Of a stretch of 64,000 bases of DNA, positions 57,104-64,000 are shown piece by piece. The translations under genes and the position numbers were made by a program. The notes below the pieces were generated by a model. The model had not been told where the DNA came from. It saw only the letters and a program-made list of their open reading frames with translations, and searched no databases. This DNA is from Celeribacter sp. HF31 (GTDB lineage: Bacteria > Pseudomonadota > Alphaproteobacteria > Rhodobacterales > Rhodobacteraceae). The DNA lies in NCBI RefSeq assembly GCF_011806455.1, contig NZ_JAATOT010000001.1, positions 124,001 to 188,000 on the forward strand. The letters run 5' to 3'. Every line of letters begins with the position of its first letter. The stretch's first letter is position 1.

Positions 57104-58876
57104 TTAGAACGCCTCGGCAGGCAGAGTCATCACCGGATCGGCACCGGATTCGATGCGTTTCAAAAGCGTGCCGGTCATCGGCAGTTGGCGGGCCATGTAA
57201 TAGCGCGCGGTGGTGAGCTTGTTCTGGTGGAACTCTGCGTCATCCGTACCGTTTTCCAGAGCCGCCAGAGAGACTTTCGCCATCCGCGCCCACATCAGAC
57301 CGAGGCAGACGTAGCCGAAGAGGTGCATGAAGTCATAAGAGCCGGACAGCGCCGCGTTCGGGTTTTTCATGCCGTTCTGCATGAAGAACATGCCCGCGCC
57401 CTGAAGGTCTTTCGAAGCGGCTTTCAGCGGATCGACGAATTCGGCCATATCGCCTTCGCCGTTCTCTTTGCAGAAACTCTTCACCATCTCGAAGAAGGCC
57501 ATGACGTGTTTGCCGCCATCGGTCGCCAGTTTGCGGCCCACGAGGTCAAGCGCCTGAACGCCGTTGGCGCCCTCATAAATCATGGCGATCCGGGCGTCGC
57601 GGGTGAACTGCGACATGCCCCATTCTTCGATATAGCCGTGGCCGCCGTAGACCTGCTGCGCATTGACGGTCGCCTCATAGCCCTTGTCGGTCAGGAAGCC
57701 CTTGAGCACCGGCGTCATCAGAGAGATGAGGCCGTCGGCGTCCTTGTCCTCGGAGCGATGCGCTTGGTCGATGAGCTGCGCGCCCCAAAGCATGAAGGCG
57801 CGTGCGCCCTCGATAAAGCTCTTTTGATCCATCAGGTTGCGGCGAATGTCCGGGTGGACGATCAGCGGATCGGCGGGGCTGTCCGGGTTTTCGACGCCCG
57901 TCACGGCACGGCCTTGCAGCCGGTCCTTGGCGTAGATCACCGCGTTCTGATAGGCGGCTTCGGCCTGGGCGAGGCCCTGCATGCCGACGCCAAGACGGGC
58001 TTCGTTCATCATGGTGAACATGGCGCGCATGCCCTTGTGCTCAGTGCCCAGGAGATAGCCCGTCGCCTCGTCGTAGTTCATCACACAGGTCGAGTTGCCG
58101 TGGATACCCATTTTCTCTTCGATTGAGCCAACCGACACGCCGTTCTTCGCGCCCGGATTGCCGTCTTCATCGACGATGAATTTCGGCACGATGAACAAAG
58201 ACACCCCTTTGATCCCCTCAGGCCCGCCGACGATTTTCGCCAACACGAGGTGGATGACATTCTCGGACATGTCGTGATCGCCCGCCGAGATGAAAATCTT
58301 CTGGCCGGAGATTTTATAGCTGCCATCCGCCAGCGGCTCGGCCTTGGTGCGCATGAGGCCCAGATCGGTGCCGCAATGGGGCTCCGTCAGGTTCATCGTG
58401 CCGGTCCAGTCGCAGGACGTCATCTTCGGCAGGTAGGTGGCCTTTTGCTGATCCGTGCCGTGCACGAGGATTGCGGAGGCCGCACCATGGGTCAGGCCCT
58501 GGTACATGGTAAAGGCCTGGTTCGCGGCGGAGAACATTTCGCCCACGGCGGTGTTGATCACATAGGGCATGCCCTGACCGCCGAATTCCTCCGGCATGTC
58601 GAGACCGGGCCAGCCACCCTCTTTCACCTGTTCGAAGGCTTCTTTAAAGCCCGTCGGCGTGGTGATAACGCCGTTCTCCAGCGTACAGCCTTCCTTGTCG
58701 CCCACGACGTTCAAAGGCGCGATCACCTCGGAGGCCAGTTGGCCCGCGGCGTCAAAAATGGCTTCGGTGAACTCGGGTTCAAGGTCCGCGTAGCCCGGAA
58801 TGTCGGAGCCCGAAATGTTCAGCACATCGTGCAGAACATATTGAATGTCTTTAATCGGAGCCGTGTAGCTCGGCAT
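57104..58876 (-). CDS. Acyl-CoA dehydrogenase, long C-terminal form
   Basis: 590-aa flavin dehydrogenase with the extended C-terminal domain seen in FadE-type and DmdC (3-methylmercaptopropionyl-CoA) enzymes. Motifs include [14 protein letters not shown], the [14 protein letters not shown] region and the catalytic-glutamate stretch [17 protein letters not shown]. Position in a beta-oxidation block favours fatty acyl-CoA; DmdC cannot be excluded by eye. The start at 58876 follows AGGGAGA. A MerR regulator gene lies just upstream. Confidence 0.9.
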   Translation of the reverse strand: MPSYTAPIKDIQYVLHDVLNISGSDIPGYADLEPEFTEAIFDAAGQLASEVIAPLNVVGDKEGCTLENGVITTPTGFKEAFEQVKEGGWPGLDMPEEFGGQGMPYVINTAVGEMFSAANQAFTMYQGLTHGAASAILVHGTDQQKATYLPKMTSCDWTGTMNLTEPHCGTDLGLMRTKAEPLADGSYKISGQKIFISAGDHDMSENVIHLVLAKIVGGPEGIKGVSLFIVPKFIVDEDGNPGAKNGVSVGSIEEKMGIHGNSTCVMNYDEATGYLLGTEHKGMRAMFTMMNEARLGVGMQGLAQAEAAYQNAVIYAKDRLQGRAVTGVENPDSPADPLIVHPDIRRNLMDQKSFIEGARAFMLWGAQLIDQAHRSEDKDADGLISLMTPVLKGFLTDKGYEATVNAQQVYGGHGYIEEWGMSQFTRDARIAMIYEGANGVQALDLVGRKLATDGGKHVMAFFEMVKSFCKENGEGDMAEFVDPLKAASKDLQGAGMFFMQNGMKNPNAALSGSYDFMHLFGYVCLGLMWARMAKVSLAALENGTDDAEFHQNKLTTARYYMARQLPMTGTLLKRIESGADPVMTLPAEAF

Positions 58877-58914
58877 GGCGTGTCTCCCTTTGCACAGCGC
58901 GTGGGAGACATCTG

Positions 58915-59304
58915 TCACCCCTCGCGTTTCAATCCTTCGATTTGCCCTTCGACAAATGCGATTTCATCCTCCAGATCGGTCATGACCGCGATCAGCGCCT
59001 GTTTCTGCGCCTCCATTTCCGCGAGCTTCACGTGATAGGCCGCAAGGGTCTCACGCAATTGCTTTTCACCGTGATCTTCCTCCTTGTAGAGATCGAGCAG
59101 CTGCCGGATCTCTTCAAGGGCAAAGCCAAATTTCTTGCCGCGCAGGATCAGCGTCAAACGCGCCCGGTCCCGTTTGGTAAAGAGCCGCTTCTGACCCTCG
59201 CGGATCGGAAACAATAGCTCCTTGGCTTCGTAAAAGCGCAATGTGCGGGGCGTCACGTCGAACGCATCACACATCTCACGGATCGTCATAACCTCATTCG
59301 TCAC
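58915..59304 (-). CDS. MerR family regulator 1
   Basis: 129-aa MerR-type regulator. The winged helix is [20 protein letters not shown] followed by [19 protein letters not shown], and residues about 80-125 form the dimer coiled coil. It lacks metal-binding cysteines, like the LiuR-type regulators of acyl-CoA degradation. The start is GTG at 59304 with GGAG nine bases upstream; the ATG at 59289 has its Shine-Dalgarno too close. It lies 38 bp before the acyl-CoA dehydrogenase, its probable target. Confidence 0.85.
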   Translation of the reverse strand: MTNEVMTIREMCDAFDVTPRTLRFYEAKELLFPIREGQKRLFTKRDRARLTLILRGKKFGFALEEIRQLLDLYKEEDHGEKQLRETLAAYHVKLAEMEAQKQALIAVMTDLEDEIAFVEGQIEGLKREG

Positions 59305-59725
59305 GTCGGCGTGCTCCGGTCTCTCGTCACTTGGGTCGCTGGTCCTGTGCGGGGTGAACCCGTCCGGCCGTGGCTTCCTGTTATGAGGCCCGCAGCTTGC
59401 GCCGTCGCCTCACTCTAATCTTATCACAGAGGCCTCTTTAATCGAAACGTGGCGTCACTTTTGGGGGACGCCCTGAGCATCGAAGGCCCGCTGAGCTCCG
59501 CCAAAATATTCTCTCGGAGCGATCAATGCAAACGGTTTGGTTTAGATGTCGACAAATGAATGTTTTTGTTTGAATAGCGCAACTTAAAGCGCTTTGGATT
59601 TTGGCCCTGTATGAGGCCTATACCCAACATCTGCGCTGGCGGGGGCACATACCGACGCAGCAGGCACTCAAAGCCCATCCGACATGGGAACGTAACGTCG
59701 CAAATCAGTGCAGGAGGGTCCGGCG
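59305..59725. other. Gene-free region between the two MerR genes
   Basis: About 420 bp without a supported gene. One 61-codon ORF (59601-59786) overlaps the second MerR gene on the opposite strand and is not convincing. An AT-rich stretch near 59530-59600 may be the remains of something or a promoter. I find no clear palindromic MerR site. Confidence 0.45.
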
Positions 59726-60097
59726 TCAGGCGGAGACGTTCTTTGCGGTCTCCGCGCGCAGCTCCTTGAGTTCCGCAATCGCTTGATCAAGCTCGCGTTT
59801 TTGCTCTTCAAGCGCCGTCAACTGACGATCGGCCAAATCCAAAAACGCCTGCGCCTGAGCCGCCGTGCCCTTTTCCTCGTAGATCAAAAGCCACTGGCGG
59901 ATTTCTTCCAGAGAGAACCCGTATTTGCGCCCCCTCAAGATAAGCGTCATCCGCGCCACCTCGCGCGGCGTATAGAACCGCGACCGGCCTTCCTTTTCAG
60001 GCGCCAGAAGTTCGATATATTCATAATACCGCAACGTGCGCGGGGTCACATCGAACTCGGCGCACATCTCTTTGAACGTGAGACGTTGATCGGACAT
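59726..60097 (-). CDS. MerR family regulator 2
   Basis: 123-aa paralogue of regulator 1: [21 protein letters not shown] and MTLILRGRKYGFSLEEIRQW align closely, and a coiled coil follows. It also lacks metal-binding cysteines. The start at 60097 follows AGGAGAG. Two similar regulators facing the same fatty-acid genes suggest duplication, perhaps with different effectors. Confidence 0.85.
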   Translation of the reverse strand: MSDQRLTFKEMCAEFDVTPRTLRYYEYIELLAPEKEGRSRFYTPREVARMTLILRGRKYGFSLEEIRQWLLIYEEKGTAAQAQAFLDLADRQLTALEEQKRELDQAIAELKELRAETAKNVSA

Positions 60098-60333
60098 GGC
60101 TTCTCTCTCCTCACGTCGCATCTAAACTGATGAGTTCAGTTCCGCAACTCAATTTCGCCGTCTTGCGCGACCATAGCCATCCGCGCGGGGGAGGATCAAG
60201 CCGAGATAAGCCGGATGATTTCGTCGCGTCAGCTTGGCGCGCAACGCCCCGCCATGTGTCATTTTCTCCTTGCAGCGAGAGCGGCAGGACACATTATGGA
60301 CGCACCGAGAAAGCGCTCAGAAAGAAAAAGATC

Positions 60334-60762
60334 ATGTCCGCCGACCGTACCGAAATCGCCCGTCAATTCATCGCGGGCCTGCCGCATTGCGATGCGCTCG
60401 GCATGGTTCTGACGACCATCGGTGAGGGCGAGGCTGAGATTTACATGCCCTATTCGGAAAAACTGGTCGGGGACCCGGAAAGCGGTGTGATTCATGGCGG
60501 TGCCGTTTCGGCCTTAATGGACACCTGCGCGGGGGCGGCGGTGATGAGCCATCCAAAAGCCGGCCCCGCGACCGCCACGCTCGATCTCAGAATCGATTAT
60601 ATGCGCGCGGCCAAACCCGGCGCGACGATCACCGCCCATGCGATTTGTTATCACATGACGCGTGCCGTGGGATTCGTGCGGGTGTCCGCCACAGATGGTG
60701 CCTCCGACGTGCCGGTCGCCGCCGCCACAGGCGCCTTTGCCGTGGAAAGGGGCAAATCATGA
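60334..60762 (+). CDS. PaaI-type hotdog thioesterase 1
   Basis: 142-aa hotdog-fold protein of the PaaI group. The HGGAVSALMDTCAGAAV helix motif (HGG near residue 53) is the catalytic region of acyl-CoA thioesterases. The start at 60334 (MSADRTEIAR) is chosen within a longer open frame. It overlaps the next thioesterase gene by 4 bp. Confidence 0.85.
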   Translation: MSADRTEIARQFIAGLPHCDALGMVLTTIGEGEAEIYMPYSEKLVGDPESGVIHGGAVSALMDTCAGAAVMSHPKAGPATATLDLRIDYMRAAKPGATITAHAICYHMTRAVGFVRVSATDGASDVPVAAATGAFAVERGKS

Positions 60763-61259
60763 GCCGCACAAAGCCCGAACCGATTCAGGTCGTTAAAGAA
60801 CGTCGCGATGCCGCGCTTTCTGCCCTGGTGGCGCGCGTGCCCTATATCTCTTTCATGGGCTTCGAATTCGAACGCCGCGGTGATGAGCTGACCGCTGTGA
60901 TGCCCTATCGTCCCGATCTGATCGGCAACACGTCGCTGCCCGCGCTTCATGGTGGGGCTTTGGCGGCATTCCTTGAAGTCACTGCTTTGATCACGCTCAG
61001 CTGGTCCATGGTCTGGCCCAAGATCGAAGCGGGGGAGACCGTGGATGTCCTGCCGAAGTTTCCGAAAACCATTGATCTGACTGTCGATTACCTGCGCTCC
61101 GGTCTGCCGCGCGATGCCTATGCCCGTGCCGAGATCACCCGCGCCGGGCGGCGCTATGCCTCGGTGCAGGTCGAGGCCTGGCAAGACAACCGGGCGCGTC
61201 CGACCGTGCATGCGACGGGGCATTTCCTGATGCCGGACAATCGCACTTCCAATGACTGA
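60759..61259 (+). CDS. PaaI-type hotdog thioesterase 2
   Basis: 166-aa second hotdog protein. The matching motif is LHGGALAAFLEVTALI, and LTVDYLRSGLPRDAYARAEI is typical of the fold. AAAGGGG precedes the ATG at 60759. Adjacent paired thioesterases may form a heteromer. The stop overlaps the MATE gene by 8 bp. Confidence 0.85.
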   Translation: MSRTKPEPIQVVKERRDAALSALVARVPYISFMGFEFERRGDELTAVMPYRPDLIGNTSLPALHGGALAAFLEVTALITLSWSMVWPKIEAGETVDVLPKFPKTIDLTVDYLRSGLPRDAYARAEITRAGRRYASVQVEAWQDNRARPTVHATGHFLMPDNRTSND

Positions 61260-62568
61260 AGCGCTTCCCTTGACCCATCGGCGGGTCCTGAAAATCGCGC
61301 TGCCCATCGTCTTGTCCAACGCCACCGTGCCCATTCTGGGGGCGGTCGACACCGGCGTCGTGGGACAAATGGGGGAAGCGGCGCCTATCGGCGCAGTTGG
61401 CCTTGGCGCGATCATTCTGGCCTCGCTTTATTGGGTCTTCGGCTTTCTGCGCATGGGCACGACCGGCATGGTCAGCCAGGCGCGGGGTGCAGGCGACACG
61501 GGCGAGGTGGCCGCGCTTTTGACCCGCGCGCTGATGATCGGCGTCATCGGTGGCGGGCTTTTGATCCTGTTCCAAGCGCCGCTCCTCTGGGCGTCCTTTC
61601 GTCTGGCGCCAGCCTCCGTTGAGGTCGAAAGCCTCGCGCGCAGTTACATCGGCATCCGCATCTGGTCCGCACCGTTCAATATCGCGGTTTTCGGCCTGAC
61701 CGGCTGGCTCATCGCGCAGGAGCGCACCACGGGCGTCCTTCTGCTTCAGCTTTGGATGAACGGGCTCAACATCGGTCTCGATCTCTGGTTCGTTCTGGGG
61801 CTGGGGTGGGGTGTCGAGGGCGTGGCGATTGCGACGGTGCTGGCCGAGGTCTCCGGCGCCGCCTTTGGCCTGTGGCTTTGTCGCGATGCCTTCAAAACCG
61901 CGCTCTGGCGCGATTGGGCGCAGGTCTTCGACGGCGCTCGGCTCATGCATATGCTCCGGGTCAACACGGATATTCTGATCCGCTCCGTTTTGCTTTTGGG
62001 CATCATGGTCAGCTTTACGTTCTTCGGCGCGGGTTTTGGCGATCTGACGCTGGCTTCGAACCAGATCCTGATGCAATTCATCGAGATCACCGCCTATGCG
62101 CTCGACGGTTTTGCCTTTGCCGCCGAGGCCATCGTCGGCAATGCTCTGGGCGCACGCTCGCGCATGGCGCTGCGCCGAGGCGCGGTTTTGGCGTCCTTTT
62201 GGGGGCTGATCGTATCCGCTTTGCTGGCGTTGGGATTTGCCGTCTTCGGGGGCGCGATCATCGACGTGATGACCACCGCACCGGATGTGCGTCTTGAAGC
62301 GCGGACCTATCTGCCGTGGATGGTGGCGGGACCTTTGTTGGGGCTTGCGGCCTGGATGCTCGACGGGATTTTCATCGGCGCCACGCGGACACGCGACATG
62401 CGCAACATGATGGTGCTGTCGCTTTTGGTCTATCTTGTCGCCGTCGCGGTGCTGATCCCGCTTTGGGGCAACCATGGGCTTTGGGCGGCGCTGATGATCA
62501 GCTACATCGCCCGTGGCGCGACGCTATTTGCGAAATATCCGGGGCTGGAGCGGAGTGCTGAGGCCTGA
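61252..62568 (+). CDS. MATE family efflux transporter
   Basis: 438-aa twelve-helix MATE/DinF-type transporter. Two pseudo-symmetric halves are visible (LPIVLSNATVPILGAVDTGV at the start, LDGFAFAAEAIVGNALGARS in the middle). It exports cationic drugs or metabolites using H+ or Na+. Translational overlap with the thioesterase genes suggests one operon; the reason for that link is unclear. Confidence 0.9.
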   Translation: MTEALPLTHRRVLKIALPIVLSNATVPILGAVDTGVVGQMGEAAPIGAVGLGAIILASLYWVFGFLRMGTTGMVSQARGAGDTGEVAALLTRALMIGVIGGGLLILFQAPLLWASFRLAPASVEVESLARSYIGIRIWSAPFNIAVFGLTGWLIAQERTTGVLLLQLWMNGLNIGLDLWFVLGLGWGVEGVAIATVLAEVSGAAFGLWLCRDAFKTALWRDWAQVFDGARLMHMLRVNTDILIRSVLLLGIMVSFTFFGAGFGDLTLASNQILMQFIEITAYALDGFAFAAEAIVGNALGARSRMALRRGAVLASFWGLIVSALLALGFAVFGGAIIDVMTTAPDVRLEARTYLPWMVAGPLLGLAAWMLDGIFIGATRTRDMRNMMVLSLLVYLVAVAVLIPLWGNHGLWAALMISYIARGATLFAKYPGLERSAEA

Positions 62569-62570
62569 TT

Positions 62571-62600
62571 TGAGTATTTTGACAGCAAAGGAAACGGCGG
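62571..62600. repeat. Single TGAGTATTT repeat between MATE and pyrD
   Basis: Reads TGAGTATTTTGACAGCAAAG then GAAACGGCGGC and fills the gap between the convergent MATE and pyrD stop codons. The head and CAGCAAAGGAA match the pair at 22610-22676; the reversed partner is missing. Confidence 0.6.
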
Positions 62601-62601
62601 C

Positions 62602-63675
62602 TTACAGCCAGTCGCCGCGCCCAGTCCCGACCGCTTCTGAGACGTGATCGAAGCCGTCTTTGGCGAGCAGGTCGTCCAAGCCGCGCGCGATGCGGGGGGC
62701 GAGCGAGAGGCCTTGGTAGACCATCGCGGAATAGAGTTGGACCAAAGAGGCGCCCGCGCGGATTTTCGCATAGGCATCGAGCGCCGAAGAAATGCCGCCA
62801 ACGCCAATGAGCGGCACGTCGTCGCCCAATTCGCGCGAGAGCGTTGCGAGCACGCGCGTGGACTTTTCGAACAATGGACGCCCGGAGAGCCCGCCAGCCT
62901 CGCCTTTATGTGCAGATTTCAAACCTTCGCGCGACAGTGTGGTGTTGGTGGCGATGACGCCATCGATGCCGGATTTGCGGGCCACTTCGGCGATTTCCTG
63001 AAGCTCTGTGAGCGAAAGGTCGGGGGCGATTTTCAACAGAACCGGCACGGCGCGTTTCAGGCCTTTGCGGGCGTCGAGCACGCCTGCCAAGAGCGCTTCG
63101 AGCGCCTCGGCGCCTTGCAGGTCGCGCAGTTTTTCTGTGTTGGGGCTCGACACATTGACCGTCGCGAAGTCGATAAAGTTGCCGCAATGCGCCAGAACTT
63201 TCGCGAAATCCGCCGCGCGATCTTCGCTATCCTTGTTGGCACCGAGGTTGAGGCCGATGGGAATCTCCATGCCTTGAGAGGCATGACGGCTGCGGGCGAG
63301 GCGGTTGGCGATCTCTTCCATGCCATCGTTGTTGAAGCCGAAACGATTGATCACCGCGTGATCTTCGGTCAGGCGAAACAGGCGCGGCTTTGGGTTGCCG
63401 GGCTGCGGACGCGGTGTGGCGGCGCCCAATTCGATAAAGCCAAAGCCCGCGCGCGACAGCTGCGGGATGGCTTCGGCGTTTTTGTCGAAGCCTGCGGCGA
63501 GGCCAACGGGGTTGGGCATTTCGATCCCGGCGAAGGTGGTCTTGAGCCGGGGCGAGGTGACCGGGCCGGGCAGGGGCGCGAGCCCCGCACGCAGCGCGGA
63601 GAGCGACAGTTTATGAGACTTTTCCGGGTCGAAGCTGCGCAGGACCATCATGCCGAATTGTTCGAAAATAGACAT
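62602..63675 (-). CDS. pyrD: Dihydroorotate dehydrogenase (quinone)
   Basis: 357-aa class 2 DHODH, membrane-associated and quinone-linked, for de novo pyrimidine synthesis. Motifs include [13 protein letters not shown], the FMN region [11 protein letters not shown], catalytic serine region TVNVSSPNT, and [27 protein letters not shown] precedes the ATG at 63675. It follows the DUF952 gene by 17 bp, probably one unit. Confidence 0.95.
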   Translation of the reverse strand: MSIFEQFGMMVLRSFDPEKSHKLSLSALRAGLAPLPGPVTSPRLKTTFAGIEMPNPVGLAAGFDKNAEAIPQLSRAGFGFIELGAATPRPQPGNPKPRLFRLTEDHAVINRFGFNNDGMEEIANRLARSRHASQGMEIPIGLNLGANKDSEDRAADFAKVLAHCGNFIDFATVNVSSPNTEKLRDLQGAEALEALLAGVLDARKGLKRAVPVLLKIAPDLSLTELQEIAEVARKSGIDGVIATNTTLSREGLKSAHKGEAGGLSGRPLFEKSTRVLATLSRELGDDVPLIGVGGISSALDAYAKIRAGASLVQLYSAMVYQGLSLAPRIARGLDDLLAKDGFDHVSEAVGTGRGDWL

Positions 63676-63692
63676 TTGCGGCTCCTAGGGGC

Positions 63693-64000
63693 TCAGGACA
63701 GATCGGGGAAGATATGGCCCTCTGGGCCAAGCGGCAGGGGTTTGACCCAGAGGATGTCCTCCATGGTCAGCGCCCGGTAGAGGTGCGGGAAAAGTGCCCC
63801 GCCACGCGAAGGTTCCCATTTGAGATGGGGCGCGAGCGCATCGCTCTCAAGCGCGAGAAGGTGCAGGTTCTCTTCACCGGCGAACCATTTCGCGGCGGTC
63901 TCGGCGAGTTGGTCTTTGGTGGAGAAATGGACATAGCCGTCGGCGAGATCCACGGGGGCGCCGAGGGTCTCGCCAGCGGTTTGCATGGCCGCCCATTCGG
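63693..64000 (-). CDS. DUF952 family protein, cut by the window end
   Basis: At least 97 residues visible (from MQTAGETLGAPVDL); the frame continues past position 64000, where the upstream residues EWAA match the usual DUF952 start. The motif DLADGYVHFSTKDQLAETAA is characteristic. DUF952 proteins are small and of unknown function. The true start lies outside the window. Confidence 0.88.
   Translation of the reverse strand, partial: EWAAMQTAGETLGAPVDLADGYVHFSTKDQLAETAAKWFAGEENLHLLALESDALAPHLKWEPSRGGALFPHLYRALTMEDILWVKPLPLGPEGHIFPDLS

Noticed and set aside
59601-59786. 61-codon ORF between the MerR genes
   Set aside because: Overlaps the second MerR gene on the other strand and has no start signal.

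Overview
The window reads as a chromosome segment of an alphaproteobacterium of the Rhodobacterales (Roseobacter group). The evidence is a GcrA cell-cycle regulator, two Hint-domain proteins, a PCu(A)C copper chaperone, a DUF817 protein, the small secreted protein often labelled 'arginine transporter', high GC with short intergenic gaps, and MeaB/PrpE propionate genes. The genus cannot be fixed from sequence alone. I see no rRNA, tRNA, CRISPR array, integrase or transposase. Almost everything is core or shell metabolism; the one clearly foreign-looking gene is at 27248-28483.

Layout. 1-9.1 kb: rimO, a FadL-type porin, a cytochrome b561-YceI fusion convergent with a stand-alone YceI, gcrA, an ABC-2 permease without an ATPase, a Hint-domain protein and a secreted trypsin-like protease. 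9.2-21 kb: argD-argF, a PiT phosphate transporter, a Nudix hydrolase, gnd, a TrkH potassium channel, hrpB, meaB and rpmB. 21-31 kb: a two-gene copper-chaperone unit, a 2OG-Fe(II) oxygenase, a sirtuin, a low-molecular-weight phosphatase, DUF4336 and a small secreted protein, lepA, the AT-rich coiled-coil membrane protein, an entericidin-like lipoprotein of 45 aa, a small membrane protein, an alpha/beta hydrolase and DUF817.

31-41 kb: glyA, nadK, a cytoplasmic hybrid histidine kinase overlapping an NtrC-type regulator that has lost its GAFTGA loop, prpE and maeB. 41.5-46.1 kb: a tight nucleoside-salvage operon cdd-deoA-deoB-add-upp joined by 4-8 bp overlaps or a 5 bp gap. 46-51.9 kb: a SPOR-domain secreted protein, a membrane protein resembling an M48 peptidase without its HExxH, a sulfotransferase, a membrane protein, a second Hint protein and a small ORF. 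51.9-60.1 kb: a fatty-acid beta-oxidation block (FadJ-type enzyme, NTF2-like protein, thiolase, GST, a small RHH-like protein, a long acyl-CoA dehydrogenase and two MerR regulators). 60.3-64 kb: two hotdog thioesterases with a MATE exporter, then pyrD with a DUF952 gene cut by the window end.

The most interesting non-gene signals are a 113-bp two-hairpin repeat present twice (about 93% identical by eye), a family of TGAGTATTT-headed repeats in intergenic gaps, phased A-tracts upstream of argD, and an 18-bp perfect palindrome upstream of maeB. The most interesting genes are the AT-rich coiled-coil membrane protein, the GAFTGA-less regulator with its soluble kinase, and the probable catalytically dead M48-like protein. 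All function calls rest on family motifs read by eye; no database search was run.
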